Shown: positions 1-13,288 of the stretch, one piece after another
Numbering within the stretch: position 1 is the first letter of the stretch
Layout: each line of letters begins with the position of its first letter
Assembly (NCBI GenBank): GCA_022829145.1
Contig: CM040755.1
Location: 19,024,563-19,088,562, forward strand
Source: Albula goreensis
Taxonomy: Eukaryota > Chordata > Actinopteri > Albuliformes > Albulidae
DNA: 64,000 nucleotides
Direction: 5' to 3'
The notes under the pieces: generated by a model
Told to the model about the DNA's origin: nothing
Seen by the model: the letters and a program-made list of their open reading frames with translations, nothing else
The model's database searches: none
Position numbers and translations under genes: made by a program

Positions 1-2090
1 GAAAAATGCAGGCACTGTTTAAATTCTCTTAGTTCATGGATATGATATGTATTGTACATTGAACTCTGAGCTGGTATGAATGAGCTGCATTTTGTGTTGA
101 TTTTTTTTTTGAATGGTAGCCTTTTCTGGCCTCCAGCGCAGTTCATTGGGATTCCTGAACACCAAGCTTTGTGAGCCTCAATCTGCAGTGCAGGACTCCC
201 CACTCCCTACTTCCTCCTTTCCCCCAACCCCCATGGGTTTTCTATTGGTGCTTTATTTTCCTCTATGCTTGTCGTCATGGAAACTGAACAATGTTGCCGA
301 CCCTCACTGACATATCTCACGTTAGCACCCTCCTCTATACTGGGGTCCATCAGTGGTGCTTCATGGGGAAACCATGGGAGATGGAGGAGATGATCATTTA
401 AGACCAGACCACAGACCTGGAAACTGTTTGCCCTGTTGGACTTTGAAATTGGTGGATGTCATAAACTGGGGCATGAAAAGTTTAGAGGCAGAACTTAGAA
501 GGAAGATCCTTGTTTTTCATTATAGTAATGCAAGACCGCACAGTGCCAGATGAAGGATGAACAATTGTCCTGTATTAAAACATTCCTCTCACTCTCATAG
601 TGCATGAAAGAAACAGACTCATCAGTTATGTGTGTCATGCAGTAAACACTATCATTGCTTCCCTATTGTGAGCCTTTCTGTGAATCATCATGAAAGAATT
701 AATCTTTGGGAGATTCTGATTTTGGAATAGGTCTGTGCAGCAAACATCATACCAGATGAATGTAGTTCATTGACTACTACAGATCCTTATGAAAATGTAA
801 TGTACTGTAGTATATTCTAAGTGCATTGTGAAGATAATAGCAGTGTATTTATTGGTTATCTTTAGCCTATGTAAATCACATAGCAGAATCACATAGGCCT
901 ATTTTTGAAAATTATCACAGGGGAACAATGCTGACCATAAAGAAGTCATTTGTGGTGTGAGAAATTACCAGATGCGGGGACAGATGGAGCTATAACACCC
1001 AATCACCTGCTGAATCCAACATTCTGTTTCATTCTAACAGAAACTCCATGCACTGTTACTAGTATTTTTCTACCTCAGAATGGTTATAACTAAAAATAAC
1101 ATATATGAGCAACAGAACAAATACCCTGCAATCAGACCAGTGGGGAATCAGAAGTGCTTTTAAATAGCACATTCTGAATAAGACCTTACTTAGTCTTATT
1201 GTGTATGTGAAAATAGCAGTTTAGTGTGTGTAAGCTCTGCTAATTTTCTAGCTAAATCAGTCAGAAAACAGCCCAGATGTAATTTTTCATTGTTAAAATT
1301 ACAGTTTCAAAGAGTAACTGATTATGATAAAGCACATCGTGTTTTTTTGTTTGTAAGGCTTTTAAAGACCCCTGCTAATAAACGTCCTGAAGAAGTGATG
1401 TTGGCTGTCAGTTGTTACCCATTAGAGATGGTCATGCAGCTGTCAGAAGGGGTGGGGTGTGTAAATTGGTTCATTGAATATTTATCAATATCCATCAATC
1501 CTGAATTCCTTGATAAGTGAAGAAGTGGGACTTCCATAAAATCATTGTTGAGAGGTCACCTTTCATTGGCTGCTAGCAGTCCTCCTCTTCTGCTGATGAA
1601 ACTGGACCCAATACATTTTTTGACTTGCCTGAAAACAGCCCTCAGCTGGTATAAAATAGAATCCTGTTTTATCAGCACCTGAACACGTACGCATAGTAGA
1701 ATATCTCCTAAATCTCCTGTTAACCTGATGTGTGGTTTTTAGATTTCCTCAATCATTACAGCAAACTTGTGACAGCTTTTATGAAGGCCAGTTCTCTCCT
1801 CAAATCATGTAGTGTACTCTGGGCTTAAGTGCCATAATTTTTCACCGGAAAGGCACAGCAACAATTTAGTACGTATAAAAACCTTCTGCTAAAGTGGGTT
1901 GAACGTAGTGCCATGATACTAATCACCAATTAATTTGTCCCATTTTGAAGATGCTAAATGATTCATTGTGCTTGGATTCTCAAATTTGAAGAGAAAATGA
2001 GATCAGTAGGATAAAAATCAAAATCTAAAAATATACTAACAAAATCTAAAAAACAGACACACACATACATACATGCATACATAGATACGC

Positions 2091-2114
2091 ACACACACAC
2101 ACACACACACACAC
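2091..2114. repeat. (AC)12 microsatellite
   Basis: Twelve uninterrupted AC dinucleotides, preceded from about 2,055 by imperfect ACAC/ACAT/CATA alternating purine-pyrimidine sequence. Simple sequence repeat, no gene content. Confidence 0.9.
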
Positions 2115-5100
2115 ATTCATATATACACATTGTATATTATTGTACATGTAAGGCATAAATCTCCCAAAATACAATGTCTGCATTTACTTCATGAAAAGAT
2201 TCAATCCAAGAAGCTGATCAAGCAGAAACTCCAACAGGAGTGCCACATGTGTCTCCATGCAGATTCTCCTCTGTGAATATTGTGGCATACAGCTTGTTCT
2301 TTCAGGATGCTCTTTCTCCACCACCGGGGACAAAAACAGCCTGTAATTTACTCATGAATGTATTCAAATATTGAAAAATGTTTCCACAGTCGTCCTCAAA
2401 AAATCTGCTTTAACTTTTAATGCCATAGAGCATTTCTCCTGGGGGGGTTGGGGGTTTGCATGAAAACCAACTAACTAACAAACTCATCTTCACTTTTTGG
2501 AGATACTGCATCAAAACTATAATTGGCTCCCAATGCCATATATTCAATTGAGAATCACTTGTGGCAAAATAACAGGAACTTTAAGTTAAAAGCATTTAGG
2601 CTTGTTAGCCTCCCAAAGCAAAAGCACCACAGAGACAGTCAGACATGGCTGTAGCTAATTAGTGAGAATGTAAATTGCAGAAGATGTTGATGAATTCAAA
2701 TGGAAATAAACGTTAGCATCAGAGGTAACAAAAACAAAGTATTGGAATCATGGGCTTATCATCCATGAGTTTAACAGCCCATGCAGACAAGAAAGCACAC
2801 ACTAATATCTAGCACCTGCCATAAATATTTTACCTGCTTCCACCACAGTTCTGGTTTTGTTCGATTAAAGGTGCCTCATTCTTACTTTCCCACTGTTAAT
2901 TTCCCCCTGGCTGTGCAGTGAAATATTCAGGAGGGTAAAGCGGCCCTGTAAATGCATATCACCTCGTCAAGATGAGTGTGTTATAAATAATGCATTTCAA
3001 AGCATGTCGGTTAAATTCTTAAAGGCAATTCCTTGAGCATGCCATCACTACACACAGTAGGATGCCCCTGTGAAATAAATTCTGTTTTCCATTCCATTGA
3101 TTGTAATTTAAAAGTAACAACTTTTCTCTAATTTTTTTATACAGCTGATGAAAAATTCTGAGGGGCTGAAGAAGAGAGGAATCTATCTGTTTTGCCCCCA
3201 AGTGAACAAAGAGACACGTACAGGTACACATGGTAAGATGACTTTTTTCTCCTAAATTCTAATTCATCACCATTTGAGTGTAGATGACTTGTAATCATTA
3301 ACCAAGGACCTTCTTGACACCACGTTCCAACACAAAGCCAGATGGCTTTCGATTTTTGACACCATCCTTAACTCCTGAGAGAGGGTGCTGTCAATTTCAA
3401 AGCCTTTGGTTCTTCTTCAAACGCACTTGCATTCATCCCAAGTCATATTCTCATTGATTAACCACCTCTCTTTTCCTTAATGATTTTTCTTACATCGCCA
3501 TTTGAGTCTCATTCAGTGATTTACTATGTTGTCAGGCTTGTCTAGACTGTGTCTGCAGTCGATCAATTTGGTTCGAATGCTGGTAGGAACTTTACAAGCA
3601 AACTCAAAGATAGGGTGTCCGACAGAAAATGCATTCAGGGTAGTGTGTTCACACACAGTGGGCTGTTGGGCCTCATTGCTATTGTCAAGGATTTTATTTT
3701 ACTCTTTAGCACAGTGTAAGCGCCTGCCCAGCTGGCTTTGTGTTGACTGTCACTCTAGTGCAGATCTTTGTGCTGAGCTGATTTGCATTGGGGCTCCGTG
3801 GCATTAAAATTCCAAGCACATGGCCAGAAGGAGCGCTGACGAAAGGTTAAAGGGGAACTATAACAGAGACATCACTCTGCCACCAAAGAATGTTTTCCAT
3901 GAATGTATGCTTCCTCCATCTTAGCAAACTAAAGAATACATATTTAAAAATAGTGACCAGCCACTTGCTTGCATTCTTTATCAGAAAGGCAGATAACAGG
4001 AGGGGTTTTTTGTCTCAGCGGTCAGCTTGACAAGACAAGAGGTTTCAGTTGCTGGTTTCTCAAGGAGGTGTTAAGTGATACGAGAACTCTTCTCAAAGCA
4101 CAAAGAGTGAAAGGGGTGAGATTTAGGGAGCAGTGTTGTGGAAACCCAATTTTCATGGCTAATAAGTGGTCATTTCTACCCTTAGCAGTTTAGTTAAATA
4201 TTTCTTCAACACACCTGTTATTCCTATCTAAGCCATAGATGCCAGATGTCCAGTTCAGCATGACCAGACATCTTTCCACTGAATTACATCCCATTCTTCT
4301 GTTATATTTTAGTCTGTGTAAGTTGCATGTAGTGTATACTTTTATTTTATTTTGGCTTAGTTATATTTTTCTGGATAAAGCGATGTGTTTTCTGTTTACA
4401 CAACCTTTTCATGTCAGAGGAGAACTTGAACTTTGATGTTTTTCCTTCAACTTTACAGGAAAAAAAGTCAGGAATTGCTAATGTTTAACAGATGTTCCGT
4501 GTGTAGGGACTGTTAGATGCACAATATGGCACACACGTTAGTCTTCTTCAGTCTAAAGTAGCGCTGCCTCTTCTCCATGGGTAAGCCCCAGTATTAAATA
4601 CACAAAAGAGCTATGATATATTTTACTGTTTTCCCCCTGTAAGCATAAATCTGTTAGACACAGTATTTTTATCTCTCAATAATTGATTTCTTCCGCCTGA
4701 GTGCTGGGTTCCTTCCTTTGCTTTCAGAATGATAATGATCAGTTGCTGAAGCTTATATGTGCTGTCTCTGGTGATGCAACACAAGCCTCTTACAGCATGC
4801 TTCCTACACCAGTGAGTCATTTTAACAGGGTTTTGAAAAAAAAATTAAATAAATAAATGCCAACAAATTGCATTCCATGGTAGTGAATAGTATCCTCTAT
4901 GATTTCATTGACTTTCTCAAAAATGTACACCAGTATTTGTATTATATTGTAGTCAGTGGTGCTTTATACACTTTCATGTGACTTTTCCAACAGCATGCAA
5001 ACCACAAAATTATGGTGTGGCAGAAGACAATGTTCATCATTATGTTACATAAACGTATGCTCGGAAGAGACAGCTGAATTGTCTCACAAATGGTATATTC

Positions 5101-8100
5101 TGTACACCAGCACTAAATCCCTGTATTACAAATCACATTTGATAAGAGCCCAGATATGAATAGTAGATTAATGTCGTAAATGTGTCCTAGGCTGTCACTG
5201 GAGAAATTGCACACTGGTCCTGAAATGTGATGGTGCATTAAGCCCACAAAGTGCACCTCTCAGTTATGTTATTAGCATGATAGAGCAGCCTCCCTTTTTC
5301 TCTCTTGCTCTGTCTGAACTGGCTCCTCTGTGTGGGTACATGACAGCTCATTTGAAGTGACATGTTTGTTGAGGGGCAGATGGTGTTCACACAGAAGACT
5401 GAAAGAATCCAGCTGAGGTCTTGTTTTGACTCCCCTGTCCCCCTTCCGCGAACCTTTTTAATCACTGCCCAGATAAGTGTATTAATTCTGCATGCTAACA
5501 GACTACAAGAAGAGGGACTGTGCAAGCAAAGCATTTTGCAATCAGTACTTTGCTGTTATCGGAATGAAATAATGAAATACGATAAATTAGATGAGTTTTG
5601 CAATATTTCTGTTCTGGAATCACAAAGCTTGCCCTCAGCAACCTGTTGGTTCAAAGTATTTGTGACTAAATGGACAGATATCATTGGCCGATGAAATGCA
5701 CGTTGAACATGCAGTCCTTTTTGTACAGAATCATACCTTATAGCTTATTACACTGCATCAGGTTTTAAAAAAACTGAGTAAAGTGAAAGTGGCCATCCCT
5801 CATTTATTGTCTGGACTTGAGAGGAGATGGTACTGAGTGCACCCTGTGTACAGGAACCTGGAGTCAAAGGCCATTCTCATCAAGGAGATGTATGGAAATC
5901 TCCCATCAGCAGGCCAGCCACTGAAACATTAATGATTCGGGTGTATTTCCAGAACATTACTACCCCCAATTAAGCTTAACACCATCTTCCTCACCTCAAA
6001 CTTCCATACATGACACTTTTTTCCAAGAACATTTTCAAACCCCACCTTACCACTATGATCCAAAACTAACACACAAGACCCTGGTGTTGTAGGAATGTGA
6101 ACTGGGAAATGACTTTAAGATGAAAAACATTTTTTTTGCTGTTTTTGCTCTGTTTTATTAAGGGGTTGTGGAATGGGGGGGCGGGGTTTAAGTTAGTTCT
6201 GTTAGGGCAACTGTACTGTCACTAGAGGGAAAAGACGACGTGGTAGGTGCTTTAAATCACATGATTGGATGTCATCTGTATTAGCTGAAGTGCTGTTTGT
6301 GAAATTCTGAAAGTGAGGTTATTTTCAGCATGTTTTAGGATGTGTGTGACAGTGACTAACAGTGAATACAGACTAACCTTACATAAATCATTCTACCCTT
6401 TAGAGTCATTCTCTGCATACACTTCTTTTCAGTTGTCACTAACATGGTCCATTTACATGAAGAGTAAAGATAGTGACAGAGATCTGGTGTAAACGTTCTG
6501 CCCTAACCCCATAGCACATAATTATTCATAGTGAAGGCCATGGTTTTCCCTCCAGCATTCTCTCCTCATCCATTTTAGTGGGGAATTGTGTTTTTGGGTC
6601 CTCTTCCTGTGGTTTCACCACTGAAATGATACCTGGTCTCTGACATGACAATTTTGAATTCGGTTTGATGATCCTCAACAAATGCAGAAAAAGAAACTTG
6701 ATCCTTATTAGGCCCTGGAATTCTGTCAGTTTAGAGGTCACAAGACCAAAGTTTAGGGTCACAGAGGCTTTCTGTGTGTTTTTCCCATTTCCATACTCTA
6801 ATGCAGATGCTTCTGCATGAACTCTGAAACTTTTCACAAGTTGCTCTGGCTGGCAAATCGTGCAGATTCCAAGGTCACAGTTACAAGTCAAGGTTACAAA
6901 GGCTCTTTCTTGATGGTTTTCTTCAAACTGTAGTGTTCCCTACAGATGGTGCCTTATAGTTTTAAATTTTCAATGTTGCATTATTATTGCATTTACAGTT
7001 ATCTTCCATCTGTGCTTACTACTCACATTCTGTATGTTACAATATTTAGATATTTAAAACAAACTATATTTTTCCTACATCTCAAAGTGCTACTTTGTAC
7101 TCATTACAGTATGTAGTCGTTCACCAAGGACTGGCTCCTAGACTGCCTTTGGATTTTTTGCTGTCTTCTTTTGAGAACATTCTCTTTTCATTTATGACTG
7201 GAAACATGCAAAAATTAAAGGAAAAACTTGCTGTCTTGAGCGTTTGGGTGTGAGGGTGCAGGAGAAAAGCTTTTCCTCTTTCACCCTCCACTTCTCTCCA
7301 CCCTGACTCAGATACAGTATACTGATGAGTCTATTACCATTCCAGCCAAAAAGGAATTCAGGTTGTTAGTGACAGCTATGATGCAATGAACAGACAGACA
7401 GATCTGTAAAAGCGTGGATCAAACCGTGCTGTCATCTGACATGGCCCTTAGAATGCTGTGGAAATAAAACACAGCTTTGTGTCAGGATGAAATTCATCCT
7501 CTCAATTTGAGATATTTCTCTTTCTAACACCACAAGGACAATCACAGTTATATTGTTTGACTCGAATCAAGATCCAAAAACCAATGTTAATCACTCTTTT
7601 TTATTTCTGTACTTTTCTTGCTAACATATTCTTTTTTCCAAATTTGGATTACCTCAGTGACGAGGGCGTCTGCTGGAATGTGTGCAGCCAGCCGCCCCTT
7701 TTTTACACTCCACTAGTGAGTTTAGCGGTTTTAGCCTGGAGGCCTGCACAACCTACACAGTAGACACAGACATACTGCAGGCTCATCATCTACCACGGTA
7801 GTCACTAGAATTCACTTAGTGGGAGCATAATGTGGAAATTTCCACTGACATTATGGTTTTCTACTTGGATTCTGGGCATTGCATGCTGAGAAGGAAGTGC
7901 CCTTTTAACTGTATCCATGTGACTTCTTGAGCCTACATTTCAGTTTAAAGTGGCAGATGTTGTACAGAGCCACCTCTTATTTTATATCAGTATTATGTGG
8001 ACCCATAGTCTGAAAATGATGTGGCTGATGCGAAATCGTGTGATTTTTTTTGGTATTAGATTGACAACATGTAACCCACATGAAACATGATGAGTTTTGG

Positions 8101-8119
8101 TAACTTTCACAACATTGCC

Positions 8120-8160
8120 AACACCCCCCACCCCCCAACCCCCCAACCCTCCAACCCTCA
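8120..8160 (-). repeat. C-rich tract; G-quadruplex-capable on minus strand
   Basis: The plus strand shows an irregular tandem of C-runs (units such as 'caccccccaa' and 'cctccaac'). The minus strand therefore has at least four closely spaced G-runs of 3-6 separated by one to four bases, which fits the usual G3+N1-7 pattern for an intramolecular G-quadruplex. Folding is inferred from pattern only. Confidence 0.6.
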
Positions 8161-8214
8161 GAAAAGCCCTGCACTCCCCCTCTAACCAGCCTGGATAAAG
8201 CACAGTTTAAATAT

Positions 8215-8400
8215 TGTTTGAGACCTCTGGAGATGGAGGGGTTAGAGCTGCTCTCTGGAGATGTTGGGAAAAGAGCTGCCAGGGATTAATCAGCGATCGA
8301 TTGGCAGCCACAAGCCGCATATTGACCTGCGGTTGTATCTCCCAGCAGCAGTTAGAATCTTCTCTTGGAAAAGACTCAAGATGCTGACACAATTAATACA
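8215..8400. other. Candidate conserved non-coding element
   Basis: This block is less AT-biased than its flanks and dense in transcription-factor-like words: 'attaatcagcgatcgattgg' (homeodomain-type TAATC/ATTA cores), and two related GC-rich words, 'aagccgcat' and 'cctgcggttg', that could pair as a small imperfect hairpin. 'AACCGCA' on the minus strand fits the RUNX consensus RACCRCA. A 168-codon frame (8,261-8,767) starts in it but has no recognisable domain. Calling it conserved is a guess without alignment. Confidence 0.2.
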
Positions 8401-9624
8401 CAGGCATCTTTCTCCACACTGCCTGAGCATGCTTAGGACTGGCTCAGTCAAAGTGTCATTAACTATCTTTTTTTTGTCATCTCAGGAAGTGTTTGAAGCT
8501 CTTTTCCTTAGTGCATGTTCATACAGAGTGGATAGTTGCAACAAAGAACTCCATTTAGTGATAAGGCTGTGTGGAATGAGTAGGCTAATTATTTTAAATG
8601 TGACAAAGGAACTTAATTCTCCTCTTCAGCCACAGTGTGTAGATTTTAGGTGGAGAATGATTGCCTTTGTCCTGCAAGCCTTTTGTACAGGTCTTGAATT
8701 CTCATTCGATTTGCAGCCCCAACAGAAGCAGGGGGAATACTTTGTTGTAATTGCCCAAGTTTTTTAGCCTGCTTAATGCATTAGTTTCTATGGTTGAAAT
8801 CTTCTGTTTCTGGCATTTTAACCATGTCTAAAATAATAGTTATGATTGCCATGAGTTAATATGGATTGAATTTCATTCTGTTCCACCCCATACAAAAAAT
8901 GTTTTTTTTCCACTGCTTTTGGTTTCACATTAAACCTTTTTCTGTGCCAGAAACTATTTTTTCTTACCAAAAGATCCATGGCTCATTACTGTACCTAATG
9001 ACTAGAAATTGTATTTTAGTCTTTAAAAAATGGGTGGAAAGCTACCAATTGCTTAAATTAATTTGCAGTAAAGCAGGAATGTCTAGTCTTATCCAAGAAG
9101 GGCAAGTCAGGTTTCAGGCTTCTCTTCCAGCCCATCATGAAACAACTGATTTAATTTGTTAACTGGTCATTGTCCTCAGTAACGTTTAGACCTTAGAAGG
9201 TGGTAAGGTGTTTTAGTACTGGCCACAACAAAAACCGGCACCTTCATTTACCTTTCTCAAATAAGATTGGGCATACTTGCACATTGAGGGGATGTTTTTT
9301 TTTTTCTGTGGTTTTCTGTCCATGCTCTATTGTGGACTAGATTAAACCTTTCCATCTGACATTGTGCTGTCTTCCATTTGGCCTCATCGTTTGTTGTAAC
9401 ATTGTTCATTATTAATTGCAGCAGTCCTTTTTTGGTTTAAGTTCTGTTCTAATGCAACACAGTAAAGAGCAGAGCTAAAGCTGATTATGTAAAGGGTGGG
9501 TATACTTATGAAATATCTGTATACAGAAATTGTGTTGTTTCAAGCTGTTTTATTGGTACAAAATTGTTTGGTACAAAGGTGTAGCCTGTGGTTAGATTGA
9601 GACTCTGCCCTAAATATTAACCAG

Positions 9625-9641
9625 ACAGTAGAGGGCAGCTG
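9625..9641 (+). promoter_or_regulatory. CTCF-like motif
   Basis: 'acagtagagggcagctg' resembles the vertebrate CTCF core (CCASYAGRKGGCRSY), with the AGAGGGCAG part well matched. Motif resemblance only; occupancy is unknown. Confidence 0.3.
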
Positions 9642-11100
9642 TCCAGGACTATGATCCAGGTCTGATTCCATCAGTACTTTTAGATTTGGATGTTTTCATT
9701 TGAAAGATGCCTCCTTTTCAAGGCAACTCCTGAGCACATCATGACCAACAATGCTGTTATTCTGAAGGATACCTAGAGGCATGAGAATAAAGTTGACAGA
9801 AATACCACATAAATGTAGAGCAGAGCAGATCAGATCCCACCAGCGTGCAAATTTATTTGCATGAATGACTCAGAACTTCCTCCTCGATACAGGTTATAGA
9901 AGGTAGCGTAGTTCAGAGCCCTCTGCTATCCACTGATATGTGACTGTAGCATGAGTAAGAGGAAGCATTACCTTAAAATGCTGTGCACTGAATTGTACAA
10001 CTTGTTCCAGTGTCTGTTCTCTCCTTTCTCGAGGACGATATTGTCCCTGTCTACAGAAAATAAGCAGACTGGTAGAAGAAGCCTTGTGAGCACTGAGGCC
10101 TGTAAGAGAGCGTGAAATCCTCTGTGATTGGGGTGGTGTGGGGGGGCAGGGGGCCTCACACTGCAGCTGATAAGGCTGACATATCTGCCCCCCACCCCAT
10201 CCCTGGAGGATGGTGCTGATCTCCCGAGGTACACCAGGTCATGTGACTGCTTAAGATTCAGCCCACTTCAAAGGTGCCCCTGCCTCAGAACGCGCTTCTC
10301 ATTCCATAAAATTTGGGTTCATTAACAAACAATGTTGGCCTCAGGGGATCAGAGAGCCTTACTCTTTCAGAATTTTTTTCTTCTTTTGGCAAAATTCCCT
10401 CATTTTCCTCTTTTGGTATCTAAGCACACTTTCAAGACAACCAGAGAAGTGGAATAGCTGCTTTTTTAATGAACACCAAACCCCCCTCACAATAATTGAA
10501 ATGTCACAGCTCCCTGCTGTGTGAATTTAGCAGAATAAGCACTGTGCCTTATCATCAAAGGGAGCTAGTGTCATTGAAACCTGAACAGACAATAGGCACA
10601 GGTTCCTTGGTGAACTGTGAAGGGGGTGGGGATTACAGGGTTTCCCCGAGCATTACATAGACTGTCCCATTGGACAGTCATAGGTAACCATTTGTAATTT
10701 TGTCATTTGTGCTAAATAAGATACATTTTTTTCAAGACTCTATACTTTTTAAAACTGGTAACAGCACAGTATTCCTGAAACAGAAAGAGATACAGATACC
10801 CTCTCACTAACAACACTTGATTTATCCAAAGCCTCAATATTAAGGCAAGGTGCTCATTTGATGATGTATTACATAAATACATAAAGTCTCTCCTAACCTT
10901 TTAATCTCTTAAACTTAGACACTGTCATCTTTTAAATTTAGGAAAGAAAAATGTAAACCAGTAATTTTTGCTGCTGGGATTCACGGTGACTATTGCCTGT
11001 CATACACAGATGTGTTACATTTGCTTGTATTCTCTTGTTTATTTGCTGACTGCTGCTGCTAGACAGATAGAGACATCCATCAGTGTTATACAGTGCTTGT

Positions 11101-11118
11101 CATCAGTAGGTGGCGTTT
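11101..11118 (+). promoter_or_regulatory. CTCF-like motif
   Basis: 'catcagtaggtggcgttt' resembles the CTCF core CCASTAGGTGGCGC, with the central TAGGTGGCG intact. Resemblance only. Confidence 0.3.
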
Positions 11119-12959
11119 CTGCATGAGGAGATGATTTATTCAAATGTAACTGATTAAAAACATATTTCTTACAAACTAATAGTCTGGGTCACAAATAGTA
11201 CTTAAGTCATTATTTTAAAAATTTGATTGTAAACTTTCCTAACCTTAAACATATGTCCAACATCTTCCATGATTTAAAATGAATGGTGTATGTGAAATGT
11301 GACCACTACTTTGAATTCTTATGAGTAATTTTGTTTTGCTTTCTGAGATGTTTTTGTGAGGAGAGTCTGAGATCCTTGTTTGACAGAGTATGCCTGAGAG
11401 TGTTGGTTTTAGAGATATTCCTTTATTAGAAGAAAATGTTTTGAAGTAAGAGATAGAGGGCTGTGTGGAGAGTGGTTGCCAGGACTTGAACTCTGCCTTT
11501 GATGTTGGTTAATGCATTAAAGCTGTGGCAGACATGATGTTTATTCCACTCATGTCTGGCATTGAGCTGAAGCACACGCACAGTGCAAGTTAACCATGCT
11601 CAGACTCTACAGAAATGCAAAGCAACCTAAAGCTTAGAATGTTTTTGGCCCAAGAATTTTTTATTAAAGATTTTATCCAGTTTGGATAGCCCAGCTTGAC
11701 CTATAATGGGCTATCTTGCCACCACAATGCCCTCCGCTAATTTGTTAGAGTGCAGGCAGGCATAGTGAGAAAAGAAATACCCAGCCAACTGAAAACAGCA
11801 CACCCTACTCGGATGCAGTTGCCAGGTTTGTGGAACAGTCAGCACTGGCACAGTCATGATGTGACGTGGAATGGAGTGCATCCACAAACTGAAATCCAGT
11901 TTAATCAGTAGGATGAGTGGCATCTTCTACTCATGGCAATGGCATTGAATGCCACCAAATAACTTTGTATTGTAGTATACATACTATTAGGGATTGCCAT
12001 TCTGACTATTTTAGTAGTCAAATACTGTGAACAAAAACGTGCAGTCAGTTTTCAAAAGTTTAAATTCAAACTTTAAATGCACACTAAACTGTTGATGTGT
12101 TGCAATATACTGATGACTTAAAGGACAAAACAGCAGTTTTCTTCAAATCTGTGGTGACATCTACTGGGTTTTTTGATGGTCCGCTGAAATGATACAGCCA
12201 CACTCATGTTAAAATTAAGAAGAAAATGCTTTCTATCGGATGTTAGTATGTCTAATTTAATAGAAGAATTGTATTGACAAGAATAAAATCATGTTTGTAT
12301 TACAGAATTAGCTGTTGATATGAAGTCCACTGGCTCACTATTAAACACAAATCTTTAAGGAATTTCTAAGCACATGCATACATGCAGGCATATATTTTGC
12401 TATGTATCTTGTGGCAATGCATTTGGCCCATCTGAAAATTGACTTTGTGTACTGCAGAGAAAACAAATAGTAAGGAAAATAATTTTCAGTAATGTTCAAT
12501 TTTCAAATGGGACAGGGTAACCACTGCTGCCACCTCGGATTACACAGACTGTTTTGTCAGTTTTAAGACCACTTTTTCATATCTCTCAGGATTTGATGCC
12601 ATGTTGAGATGAGTGACACTCATCTTCTCATAAGTACATGGATGTGTTTTTATAACTGCATCACAATCAGTAACTATGTGTAGACTGTGTCACTTTTAAA
12701 TCATGTGCTGAAAACTGCACATTGTAACAGTGCACCTTGAGTCTATGGATTGGGATTGTTCAGAATTGTATTTTTTCAATCTGAAGTATACTTTGTGTGG
12801 AAAACCTAATTGAATACACAAGTGCAGCAAAGGGACCCCCTGCAGCACAACTAAAATTACCTTACAGTTCTGTGACCTTCCATAGTCCCACACTTGGAAG
12901 CTGCAGCAAAATCAAAAAGCATATTTAACATAATCAAATATTTTTGTATTATTCATATA

Positions 12960-13288
12960 CAGGGGGTCCTCGACTTACGAACGAGTTCCGTTCCTACGAC
13001 TTCTCGTAAGCCGATTTTCGACGTAAGTCGGAATTTATACCTAAATTATACCTAAGTTAACACCTTAAGTCACTCACTCTGTACACACAACACATGAAGG
13101 ACATATAAAATATAGTAATTAAATGAAACAGTAATAAAAAAAGAGAGAACAATTTCTTATCTTTGTTTCTGTGTTCGTATTTACGAACCAAACCGCGTAG
13201 GTCAAAAGTAGGTTTTTTTAAATAATTTATGGAAGTGCGTCGTACCCGCGAAACGTCGTAACTCGAGACATAACCCGAGGACTCCCTG
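12960..13288. mobile_element. MITE, pogo/Tigger-like TIRs, 329 bp
   Basis: The element begins CAGGGGGTCCTCGACTTACG and its far end, read on the minus strand, begins CAGGGAGTCCTCGGGTTATG, so the ends form imperfect terminal inverted repeats of about 20-25 bp. It is bounded by TA on both sides (12,958-12,959 and 13,289-13,290), as expected for Tc1/mariner/pogo-type insertion. The interior has no transposase frame and is unusually CpG-rich for its surroundings near both ends. It also contains sub-terminal inverted words (cgacttacga / tcgtaag / cgtaagtcgg) that can fold. CAGNGNNTCC-type termini fit non-autonomous pogo/Tigger-like elements; the exact family name is not known to me. A related copy lies at 24,107-24,594. 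Confidence 0.8.
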
